Source: Solirubrobacterales bacterium
Lineage (GTDB): Bacteria; Actinomycetota; Thermoleophilia; Solirubrobacterales; Solirubrobacteraceae
Assembly: GCA_019241635.1 (NCBI GenBank)
Contig: JAFAWR010000329.1
Location: 1-64,000, forward strand
DNA: 64,000 nucleotides
Direction of reading: 5' to 3'
Of the stretch, positions 8,884 to 17,235 are shown piece by piece; the stretch's first letter is position 1, and the number at the start of each line of letters is the position of its first letter. A model generated the notes under the pieces. That model was not told the origin of the DNA. It did not search any database and was given only the letters and a program-made list of their open reading frames with translations. The translations under genes were made by a program, and so were the position numbers.

Positions 8884-9693
8884 ATGAAGAGGCTGTTCGG
8901 ATCGCATCGCCGGCGGATGGGCGGTGCGGGGCTGGTGGTTGCCATGCTCGTGCTCGCGGCCAGCGTCGGAACCGCCCTGGCGGCGACACTCACCGGTGGC
9001 AACACCAACAACACGATCATCGGGACTCCCAACGCCCCAGACACGATCACTGACGGCAATGGGAACGACATCATCTTTGGGCTCGGCGGTAGCACGACGC
9101 AGGGTGACACGATCACGGCCGGTAACGGGAACAACGTGATCGACGCCGACGGGAAGTGCTCGCAGGGGTATGACACGGTAACGCCTGGCTACGGCGCGGC
9201 GGCATATTGCGAGCTCAGCCAGGGCAACCCCAAGGAAGGGCGGAGCACCATCACCGTGGGGAGCGGCGACAACGTGATCGTCGGGGGCGCTGGCCCCAAT
9301 ACGATCACGGCGGGGGTCGGCAGCAAGGGCAGCGACCTCATCGTCGGCGGCCAGGTTGGCGACACCATCACCTCGGGCAACGGCGGCAACCTGATCTTCC
9401 TCGGCTCGGGCTCGCTCTACAAGGGCAGCACGGTGACCGACGGCAGCGGTAGCAGCGTGATCGTCGCGCAGAACGGCGTCAAGGACACCATCACATGCGC
9501 GCCGGGAAACAACACAACCGTCTTCGCAGACAAGATCGACGTCATCCATGGCTGCGCGCACGTCACGTACAGCCACAACAACGCCCCTTCGTACAGCCTC
9601 GCCACGGTGCGGATGCCGAGCGCCAGGGGCGCTACGCACAAGGCCAAGAAGGCCGCGCACAAGCACAAGGGCCGACGCCATACCTCACGCTGA
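8884..9693 (+). CDS. Secreted RTX-like repeat protein
   Basis: Signal peptide (MKRLFGSHRRRMGGAGLVVAMLVLAASVGTALA) then degenerate repeats such as DGNGNDIIFG, AGNGNNVID, SGDNVIVGGAGPNTIT; basic C-terminal tail. Confidence 0.72.
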   Translation: MKRLFGSHRRRMGGAGLVVAMLVLAASVGTALAATLTGGNTNNTIIGTPNAPDTITDGNGNDIIFGLGGSTTQGDTITAGNGNNVIDADGKCSQGYDTVTPGYGAAAYCELSQGNPKEGRSTITVGSGDNVIVGGAGPNTITAGVGSKGSDLIVGGQVGDTITSGNGGNLIFLGSGSLYKGSTVTDGSGSSVIVAQNGVKDTITCAPGNNTTVFADKIDVIHGCAHVTYSHNNAPSYSLATVRMPSARGATHKAKKAAHKHKGRRHTSR

Positions 9694-9798
9694 GGGCCGG
9701 CGGCACCACGTGCATGCAAATGAGGGCTCGCGTGAGCGATGCGACCGCGAAACACGATTCACCCCAACAAATCACTCGAATCGGAGGTGCAGCAGAGG

Positions 9799-11751
9799 AT
9801 GAGACGGCGTATGTGTAAATCGCTGTCGGCGCGGGGCGTCGCGCTGGGGCTGGCCGTCGCGGCGGTCGCTTCCCTGGCCATGGCGCCTGCGAGTTTCGCC
9901 GCCGCGCCGCAGCCACCCGCAGTCGGTACCAACTGTCAGCCGGACGGCAAGATCAGCGGCGCCGGCTCGACGTTCCAGGCCAATGCCATCAACAACTCCT
10001 TCACCTACGGCTTCCAGCAGGATGTCTGCGGCCCGCAGCCGAACGTGGCCAACCTGACCTCGGCCTGGGGAACCACCGCCCCATCGGTCTTCAGCTTCAC
10101 CGATGCGGCGGGTACTCACAGCGTCCAGGGAATGGTCGCCTACAACTACAGCCTGAACGGCACCGCGGCCAGCAGTGGCTCCGGCGCCGGGCTGAACCGC
10201 CTCAGCTGTCGGACGGATTTCTTCTCCGGCACCGACCTTCCCTACAACTCCTCTCAGTTCACGTCTTTGAAGGGCGCTCCCGGCGCTCTGCCAACCGCCA
10301 ATGGCACCACCTGTGCCGCGGCGATCAACACGGGCACGGTTCCGGCTCCGTTCGGGCCGCAGCCGACCTCCAGCCCTCCGGCCACGGGTGACACGGCGAG
10401 CACGCCGATCAACTTCCCGGTCGCCGGCGGCGCGGTCGCGTACGCGGTCAACCTCAACGGCATGTGCGCCTCGGGGCCGCCGACCTCGATCAGCCTCACC
10501 GCGGATGAGTTCAACAAGATCTGGATGGGCACGATCAACCAGTGGAACGATTCTGAGCTGGTGGCCACGAACCCGTCGCTGAGCAACGACGGGTGCGCGG
10601 GGAACATCCAGCGCGTCGTGCGGTTCGACAACTCGGGCACCACGGCGATCACGATGTTCACGCTGAACGGCATCGATCCGCAGCCGAACACGCTCTGCGG
10701 CACCGATGCGAGCACGACCTGGCTGGGGATCGCCACCAGCTCGAACAACTCGGGCAAGTGGCCGCAGGCGAACGGGACGGCCCCGGATTGCGTCGACTCC
10801 ACCAGCCATGCCGCTCCCAACCCGGTGACCGCCGGCGCCAACGGCTCTCCGGCGCTGATCAGCAAGCTGCTGAACACCGATGGGGGCATCGGGTACGCCG
10901 AGCTCGGCCTGTGGCCTAACCCGCTGCCCACCGGCGTGTCGTTCGCGACGGTCCAGACCCACGATGACCTGAACACGTCGGGCAACGGGCTGTCGAATCC
11001 GAACCCGGGCCCGGACAGCAACGGCAACCCGGCGTTCCAGGGTCCCGGCAACCCGGGCGCGGCCTCGAACTGCAAGTTCCCGGCTGCGGTTCCGACGGGC
11101 AACAGCGCAACCCTGGCGGTCGGACTCGGCACCCCGAACTGGGAGAACGACGCGTCCGGTCCGCTCAAGCCGGAGAGCGTCGCCTTCACCGGCGCCGGTT
11201 ACCCGGCGTGCGGGCTGACGTTCGACATGGTGCAGAGCAAGATCCACTCCGGTGAGACCGGTGAGGTTGCGGCGCCGTCGGGCGGTCCGTTCACGGCGGG
11301 ATGCCAGATCCCGGCCGAGTCGACCACGACCAACGGCGATCAGACCCTCCCCGAGGCGACGGTCACGGTCGCTTCGACGGCGGGCTTCCCGACCGCCGGG
11401 ACGCTGAACGTGGGCGGTCAGACCGTGACCTACACGGGGGTGACGGCCACGACGTTCACCGGCGCGGCCGGCGGGTCGGGTGCGATCCCGTCCGGGTCTG
11501 CGGTCACCCTGGTCTCGACCACGGCTCCGTCGACCAGCGCGCGGCCGGGCGTGAACGGCGCCTGCCAGACGGTGCCGGGAACGACCTCGCCGATCGTCGG
11601 GGCGACCGATGACCAGCTGCGGACCGAGTACTCGTACTTCACGTACGTGCTCTCCCCGCTCGGCCAGAGCTACCTGGCCGGACAGACCCTCGACCAGCTG
11701 CCCGCCCAGTGGTTGACGGCTGAGCAGGCAGGGTTCCAGCAGAACTTCTAG
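9799..11751 (+). CDS. Secreted PstS-like (phosphate-binding/PBP fold) protein with inserted repeat domain
   Basis: Signal peptide; GAGSTFQANAINNSFTYGFQ...LSCRTDFFSGTD...SKLLNTDGGIGYAELGLWP; insert TLPEATVTVASTAGFPTAGTLNVGGQTVTYTGVTATTFTGAAGG. Confidence 0.68.
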   Translation: MRRRMCKSLSARGVALGLAVAAVASLAMAPASFAAAPQPPAVGTNCQPDGKISGAGSTFQANAINNSFTYGFQQDVCGPQPNVANLTSAWGTTAPSVFSFTDAAGTHSVQGMVAYNYSLNGTAASSGSGAGLNRLSCRTDFFSGTDLPYNSSQFTSLKGAPGALPTANGTTCAAAINTGTVPAPFGPQPTSSPPATGDTASTPINFPVAGGAVAYAVNLNGMCASGPPTSISLTADEFNKIWMGTINQWNDSELVATNPSLSNDGCAGNIQRVVRFDNSGTTAITMFTLNGIDPQPNTLCGTDASTTWLGIATSSNNSGKWPQANGTAPDCVDSTSHAAPNPVTAGANGSPALISKLLNTDGGIGYAELGLWPNPLPTGVSFATVQTHDDLNTSGNGLSNPNPGPDSNGNPAFQGPGNPGAASNCKFPAAVPTGNSATLAVGLGTPNWENDASGPLKPESVAFTGAGYPACGLTFDMVQSKIHSGETGEVAAPSGGPFTAGCQIPAESTTTNGDQTLPEATVTVASTAGFPTAGTLNVGGQTVTYTGVTATTFTGAAGGSGAIPSGSAVTLVSTTAPSTSARPGVNGACQTVPGTTSPIVGATDDQLRTEYSYFTYVLSPLGQSYLAGQTLDQLPAQWLTAEQAGFQQNF

Positions 11752-11775
11752 GAACCCAAGGCGAATAACCGGCAG

Positions 11776-11799
11776 TCCGCCCCGCCGCGGCGGGGCGGA
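11776..11799 (+). terminator. Perfect GC palindrome downstream of the PstS-like gene
   Basis: TCCGCCCCGCCGCGGCGGGGCGGA, 24 nt self-complementary. Confidence 0.45.
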
Positions 11800-11878
11800 G
11801 TCGCCGAGAACAGCACCGGAACAGACGTAACACGATCAAACAACGTCCACGAGTAGAGCTCTCGAAAGGAACAGGTTG

Positions 11879-13216
11879 ATGAGAAAGTCACCCCCCGCGC
11901 GGTGGCGGCCGCTGAAGGCGGCGGTCGGGATCGGCGCGGCCGCCCTGGCATCGCTCGCGTTCGCGGGCGCGGCCAGCGCGGCGGTGATCGTTGTCCCGGC
12001 CGATAGCAGCGGTTCGGACAACTTCACCGCGGCAGTCAACCAGGCGAATACCAACTCGTCCTCGGTCAACACGATTGTGCTGGAGCCCGGTCAGTACCAG
12101 CCGAAGTCCCAGCCGATCACGATCACCAAGAACCTGAACATCGTCGCCGACCATTCGTTCCAGGCGCCGGAGGGCCTGGGGACGGCGATCGAGATCAACG
12201 GAGCCCTGGCGAACCAGAACGTCAGCAACCAGAACTTCCTGGTGGTCAACCACGGCGTCAACGTGAGGATGGACGGATTCAACCTCGACGGCGCTGGCAA
12301 CGGGCCGGGCAACGCGTCAGTGCTGGTCAACGGCAGCCTGACTACCTACGGCGTGACGATGGACGGTCCGCCCAGCTACGCCATCTCGGTGAGCGCCACC
12401 GGAACCGCGACGCTGAACGGCTCGACGATCAACGGCGGCACGGCACAGTCGCTTCGCAACGCCGGGTTGCTGAATCTCAACAACGTCACGGTCTGGGCAG
12501 GATCCAGCGACGGGCTCGACAACCTCGGCGGGACGTTCAACATGACCAACACGATCATGGCGAACAACGGCTCTCCAGGTCAGGAGTGCATCGGTGGTCA
12601 TGCCGCTAACGGCGGTCCCGGGAGCATCTCTGACGACTCGAGCTGCGGTGTGCAGATCCAGAACGACACGACGCTCGACAGCCAGGCTCCGCTGGGCGAC
12701 GACGGCAACGGCGGACCGGAGACCACGGTCGAGTTCTCCTCGCCGGGCGTCCAGACGAACGTCGGGGTCAACTGCCCGACCACCGACGGACGGTTCTTCG
12801 TGAACCCGGGATCGGCTAGCTCGAGGACGTGCGATGCCGGCGCGGTCACGAGCAGTGCGACCCGGCAGACCTCAGCGCCGGGGTGCTCGGTCTCGAGCAC
12901 GGCACCCGATCACTCGAGCCAGCAGGTCACGCTGCAGGACGCAGCGAGTGGCGAGGGTCCTCAGCCCGGACCGGCGACGGACAACCCGTCGAACACCGTG
13001 GCCACGGCGTATCCGCCGCCCGCCCCGGCTCCGGTCCCCGGGTATGCGGTGACGAATGAGCAGATCAACAACGGAACGATCGCGGCGTTCACTCCGTTCA
13101 CGGCGCCGTCGAACAGCGGGCTGGTGCTGACGGCAACGAAGACGACGGCGGGCACGCCGACGCAGTGGAGCTTTACCGGCATCAACTGGGCCGGCATCGC
13201 CAAGAACTGCTTCTGA
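11879..13216 (+). CDS. Secreted right-handed beta-helix-like protein
   Basis: Signal peptide (AAVGIGAAALASLAFAGAASA); ITITKNLNIVADHSFQAPEGLGTAIEINGALANQNVSNQNFLVVNHGVNVRMDGFNLDGAGNG pattern of parallel beta-helix proteins. Confidence 0.65.
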   Translation: MRKSPPARWRPLKAAVGIGAAALASLAFAGAASAAVIVVPADSSGSDNFTAAVNQANTNSSSVNTIVLEPGQYQPKSQPITITKNLNIVADHSFQAPEGLGTAIEINGALANQNVSNQNFLVVNHGVNVRMDGFNLDGAGNGPGNASVLVNGSLTTYGVTMDGPPSYAISVSATGTATLNGSTINGGTAQSLRNAGLLNLNNVTVWAGSSDGLDNLGGTFNMTNTIMANNGSPGQECIGGHAANGGPGSISDDSSCGVQIQNDTTLDSQAPLGDDGNGGPETTVEFSSPGVQTNVGVNCPTTDGRFFVNPGSASSRTCDAGAVTSSATRQTSAPGCSVSSTAPDHSSQQVTLQDAASGEGPQPGPATDNPSNTVATAYPPPAPAPVPGYAVTNEQINNGTIAAFTPFTAPSNSGLVLTATKTTAGTPTQWSFTGINWAGIAKNCF

Positions 13217-13259
13217 TCGCGCGGCGTCAACCAACCAGCACATACACGGAGACCGATTG

Positions 13260-13334
13260 ATGAAACGGAAATACAGAAAGCCAGTGCTGCGCCGGTTGGG
13301 CCTGCTCCGGCGCCTCACCAGGTTCACGTTCTAA
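13260..13334 (+). CDS. Candidate lasso-type RiPP leader peptide (24 aa) with almost no core
   Basis: ATG AAA CGG AAA TAC ... translates to MKRKYRKPVLRRLGLLRRLTRFTF*, an exact match to YxxPxLxxxGxxxxxT (Y5, P8, L10, G14, T20); purine-rich GGAGA upstream. Too short for the ORF track. Confidence 0.5.
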   Translation: MKRKYRKPVLRRLGLLRRLTRFTF

Positions 13335-13353
13335 CCCTGCTGATGCAGTAGCG

Positions 13354-13395
13354 CACGCCGTCGCGCCCGCCCGAATGGGTGGGCGCGGCGGCGTG
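13354..13395 (+). terminator. Strong hairpin downstream of the leader-like ORF
   Basis: CACGCCGTCGCGCCCGCCC-GAAT-GGGTGGGCGCGGCGGCGTG, 19-bp stem with two G-U wobbles. Confidence 0.55.
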
Positions 13396-13445
13396 TTGAC
13401 ATCTGCGTGACAACGTGGCGCGGTCCCGGCGATAGGTTGCCTTTC

Positions 13446-15437
13446 GTGCGCATCATGAGCTCGCCTGGCCGCCTCGCATGGCTCGCGGCTCTGCTCGTCC
13501 TCATGGCCGGGGTGACGCTTGCCGGTGCCCCCGCGGCCCATGCCGCGGGGCTGACCTGCGCGCAGACGAGCTCCCCATCGACCCCGGCCGCCCCGAGCAG
13601 CGGCCGGCCGTGCTGGACCGACGTGCTGCCGTATCCGTTCGGGTCCGATGGCAACCCGGTCGATCCGACCTCGGCGTTCTGCGATGGCTCGACCGACTAC
13701 GGTCCCCATTGGACCGGCGATTTCGGTCCGGCGTTCGGCTCCAGTCAGACCCCGCCTCCTGAGCCGCCGTGCTACCTCCAAGTCAGCTCACTCGCATTCC
13801 GGGCCTGGAATCGCGGGCTCGCCGCGACGACCCAGCCGACCACCAACTCCAGCCTCCGATCCAACGCGCCCGTCGCCTTCGGCGTGTGGCTGTACAACGG
13901 GAACGACTGGTCGCCCGACCCTACGTTCCCGGGAAGCGCGGTGTGCCCGGGGAGCACGATCCTATGGGCAGGAAAGCTGGACTACTGGTTGATCGGCTCC
14001 TCGTCGACTCCCCAGACGACCGTGTGCCGGTTCGACGGAGTCAATCTCCAGTGGGAGCCGCTGACCCTGCCGGCGGCGACAGTTGCGCGGCTTCCGACCA
14101 ACTTGTCGCCGACGGGAGCCGTGATTCCCGTCGGCGGTGTCACATCGGGCGGCTGCTACAGCTGGGACAACTGCTGGTTCTTCGGTACCGACGGCATCGA
14201 AGTCCACTGGGACGGCCAGGAGCTGAGCGACGTCTCACAGAGTCCAGCCGTCAGCCCGTGGCTCGAAGGCGATTTCACCAGCGCGGTCGCCGGCACCGAT
14301 CCGTCGGGCCGGCCGTTCGGCCTTGCGGTCACGAGAAGCAGCATGTCGAACGCGAGCGGCACGGCACCAACGCCTCTGCCCGCCGCGCCGGACGGCTCCC
14401 CTCCGGCCCAGATGTTCGGTTCGCAGGGCGGCTCGTTCGAACCACTTGAATACTCTCCTCCTGCCGCAGGTCTATCAGGTGATCCGTTCACGACGGATCT
14501 GACCCAGGTGAGCGCAGACTCGCAGGGTGACGTGTGGATCGCCGGTACGCCGGCCGGCCGTCTGGGTGATCCTCCCGACAACGTCACGCAGGGCGAGCCC
14601 GCGCCGCTCCTCCGGCTGACGGCGACTGGAGCGCCGGCGTCGTGCCCGGGCTACGGCGCGAATACGTTCACCGTCGTGCCTCGGGGGAGTATCGGGGACG
14701 TTTGGACCGGGCTGTCGACGTTCCCCGACGGAAGCGCGCTCGCGGGCGCGGCCTCGCAGAGCATGACGCAGTTCCCGCCGGGCTCAGATCACGAACCGGC
14801 GCTCGTCAACGCGGTGTGCGGCCAGCTACCTGTGGTGACGGAGTTTCGCCGACCGGATCCCCTGGGCGCCGACCCCTCGCCGGTCCCGGTCGACTTCAAC
14901 GGGCAAACCACGGCGGTGGCGGCAAACGCATCCAACGACGCCTGGGCGGCCACGAGCGACGGCAACTGGATACTGAATCCCAGCACGTCCCCGCAAGGCG
15001 GGCCCCTGGCGCCCCATCTGTATCTGTTCACGGACGGTCAGCCACCGGACGCGCCCGCTGGCGACGACAACGAGACGCGGCCTTCGCTGTTCACGCTCGG
15101 ACCCCCGGTGTTCCAAATCGGCACGGCGACGATCGTGGTCACGCCCGGAACGACGACCACCACGACGAGGAGGCACAAGCCAAGGAAGATCAAGCTCCCG
15201 GCGCCGATCTATTCGATCCACACCAAGCTCGTCTCGACGGGGAATGGTACGTACACCCTTTACCTCACCTTCAAGGTGCGACGCAAGGTGAAGATCGGGG
15301 TGCAGGCGCTCAAGGGCAAGAAGGTGGTCGCCTCGAGTGGCGTCAGGCGGTTCAGCGGTCACAGCGGACAGCTTGCGCTCAAGCTGAACCGAAGCGACTG
15401 GCCGAGCGGACTGCGGTGGGTCACCCCGAAGCGCTGA
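13446..15437 (+). CDS. Hypothetical secreted protein
   Basis: ORF with signal peptide (MSSPGRLAWLAALLVLMAGVTLAGAPAAHAA); basic C-terminal domain; TAGGTT 7 nt upstream of GTG. Confidence 0.6.
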   Translation: MRIMSSPGRLAWLAALLVLMAGVTLAGAPAAHAAGLTCAQTSSPSTPAAPSSGRPCWTDVLPYPFGSDGNPVDPTSAFCDGSTDYGPHWTGDFGPAFGSSQTPPPEPPCYLQVSSLAFRAWNRGLAATTQPTTNSSLRSNAPVAFGVWLYNGNDWSPDPTFPGSAVCPGSTILWAGKLDYWLIGSSSTPQTTVCRFDGVNLQWEPLTLPAATVARLPTNLSPTGAVIPVGGVTSGGCYSWDNCWFFGTDGIEVHWDGQELSDVSQSPAVSPWLEGDFTSAVAGTDPSGRPFGLAVTRSSMSNASGTAPTPLPAAPDGSPPAQMFGSQGGSFEPLEYSPPAAGLSGDPFTTDLTQVSADSQGDVWIAGTPAGRLGDPPDNVTQGEPAPLLRLTATGAPASCPGYGANTFTVVPRGSIGDVWTGLSTFPDGSALAGAASQSMTQFPPGSDHEPALVNAVCGQLPVVTEFRRPDPLGADPSPVPVDFNGQTTAVAANASNDAWAATSDGNWILNPSTSPQGGPLAPHLYLFTDGQPPDAPAGDDNETRPSLFTLGPPVFQIGTATIVVTPGTTTTTTRRHKPRKIKLPAPIYSIHTKLVSTGNGTYTLYLTFKVRRKVKIGVQALKGKKVVASSGVRRFSGHSGQLALKLNRSDWPSGLRWVTPKR

Positions 15438-15581
15438 GCTCAGACGTCGGCGTGACGACCGTATGGCCGAGGCGTGTCCATCCAGTGAAACCGCCTTGCA
15501 CGAGGTTGACAGGCCGATAATCGTCTGGAAGGGTGAGTTGTCACGGGCTCGGAACCCGCTTGGGCATTTACCTCTTGGAAT

Positions 15582-16355
15582 ATGGCCGCTGTTCACTTCG
15601 ACAAACGTCGCGGCTGGCGCCGCTCGCGCTTGCTTGCCACCAGTAGCCTCGTCGTGGCCGCCGCGGCGATCGGCCTAGGCGCCTGCGGTGGCTCCGGCAA
15701 GACGACCGCGTCGACCGGTGCGACCCTGGCGAGCTCACCCGCGTACTCTCCGGCCGCGGGCGGCCAGACGTCCACGGGCAGAGATCGAACCGGTACGACA
15801 CGCGGGGGGTCGGGTGGCAAGACCGATCCTCCGGGCTCGAGCACGGCTGGCGCGGATCCGAGTCCGGCCACCGCGACCTCCTCGACGACCGTCCACCAGC
15901 CCGCCGGCGGCAGCGCGGCATCGGGCAGGAAGACACCGACGCACAAATCGGGGCGTCCGACGCGCGCACCGGTGGTCACGAGCACCAACCCAAACTGGGT
16001 GACCACGACGGGCAACTCCCAGACCACGACGATTCCCGCCACCGCCGCGTCGCCGGCCTACGCGGGTCGCTCACCGATCGGCTGCCTGCAGACCGCCGGG
16101 CTGAACCGGGCCCGCCCGGCCACCGAGCCGTTCGTCTGGGAGGCCAACAGCGGCCTGACCTCCGAAGACGACCGCCTCGCGATCGTGTTCCTCTCAGGCC
16201 CGTATCAGGACACGACGACCGCGGCGAGCTACGCGCAGTCGCTCACTTCGGTGGAGCTCGCCGCGAGCGGCGGGCGGTGGGTGGCCTCGGCCGCGCAGAC
16301 GAGTGGGCTGGGCCAGGCGGTTAGCCAGGTGGCGGCGTGCATGGCCGCGGGATAG
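15582..16355 (+). CDS. Putative lipoprotein, paralogue of the next gene
   Basis: Lipobox-like LGACGGSG after hydrophobic N-terminus; Thr/Ser/Gly-rich linker; C-terminal domain beginning IGCLQTAGLNRA. Confidence 0.58.
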   Translation: MAAVHFDKRRGWRRSRLLATSSLVVAAAAIGLGACGGSGKTTASTGATLASSPAYSPAAGGQTSTGRDRTGTTRGGSGGKTDPPGSSTAGADPSPATATSSTTVHQPAGGSAASGRKTPTHKSGRPTRAPVVTSTNPNWVTTTGNSQTTTIPATAASPAYAGRSPIGCLQTAGLNRARPATEPFVWEANSGLTSEDDRLAIVFLSGPYQDTTTAASYAQSLTSVELAASGGRWVASAAQTSGLGQAVSQVAACMAAG

Positions 16356-17071
16356 CGCCCCGGTTCCTGCGGGTCGATGCGCCGGTGATCGCCGGGCTCA
16401 TCGCACTGGCGCTGAGCTCCGCGGGGTGCGGAGCGAGCGCAGCGCATAGGACCAATCCGGCTCGGACGCTCGCCCTGGCCAGCGCAGCGGGAACGGTTCA
16501 GCCGGGCTCGGGCCCAGGGGGCAGCGGCGGCGCTTCGCTCGCGCCCGATGCGGCGATATCCACGGCCAAGGCGCCGACCAAGGCGCCCGCCGGTCATGCC
16601 CGCACACCGGGCACGACCGACTCGACCACCGCCGGGGTCCTGACCAATCCACCGGCGACGAGCACACCGGTCAGAACGGCCCCGGTAGCCGCGCGGACGG
16701 TTCGCAAGAAGAAGCCCTCGCGGCACGTATCGCCACCGCCCGCGAGCCCCGGGCAATCGGGGCAGGTCCTGTCATGCCTGACCAGCGCCGGCCTCGGAGA
16801 AGTGAGCGCCGACCGGGGAATACTGTGGACGGGCTGGGACTCGCGGACCGGGACATTCGTCTATGTGCAGGCCTATCCCACGGCGTCGGTGGCCGCGGCC
16901 CAGTCGGGACAGTTGGCGCCTCTCGAGACCGCGGCCGCCGGCCGGTACGTGGTCCACCAGCCGATTGCTCGCTACAGCGCCTCACCCGTGCCCGTGGTGG
17001 CCGGCTGTCTGACCGGCCATCCCGTTCACAAGGGAAAGCCAAGTAAGAAGCCGGGCTCGTTCACATTCTGA
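16337..17071 (+). CDS. Putative lipoprotein, paralogue of the previous gene
   Basis: LALSSAGCGAS lipobox-like; low-complexity linker; C-terminal domain beginning LSCLTSAGLGEV; 19-nt overlap with the upstream ORF (start may be later). Confidence 0.55.
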   Translation: MHGRGIAPRFLRVDAPVIAGLIALALSSAGCGASAAHRTNPARTLALASAAGTVQPGSGPGGSGGASLAPDAAISTAKAPTKAPAGHARTPGTTDSTTAGVLTNPPATSTPVRTAPVAARTVRKKKPSRHVSPPPASPGQSGQVLSCLTSAGLGEVSADRGILWTGWDSRTGTFVYVQAYPTASVAAAQSGQLAPLETAAAGRYVVHQPIARYSASPVPVVAGCLTGHPVHKGKPSKKPGSFTF

Positions 17072-17104
17072 TCACCGTGTGCCGTCATGCTCGCGGGTGC
17101 CCTC

Positions 17105-17120
17105 GACTAACCCGTTAGTC
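17105..17120. promoter_or_regulatory. Perfect palindromic operator candidate
   Basis: GACTAAC-CC-GTTAGTC in the intergenic region before the 1845-aa ORF. Confidence 0.4.
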
Positions 17121-17235
17121 AGTCGTGAATGTCTGGTTACCGAAGCCGCTTCGGCGTTGACACTGTCTGCCCCGTCTGAAAGCGTGGACCGGCGCCGGTT
17201 TGGGGCGAGGCGTTCGCTGCGCTGGCGCACATAGG

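Noticed and set aside
7223-8989. 588-aa minus-strand ORF opposite the sugar transferase
   Set aside because: Arg/His/Gln-rich antisense shadow of a strongly supported gene.
9772-11247. 491-aa minus-strand ORF opposite the PstS-like gene
   Set aside because: Shadow ORF; composition typical of antisense frames in high-GC DNA.
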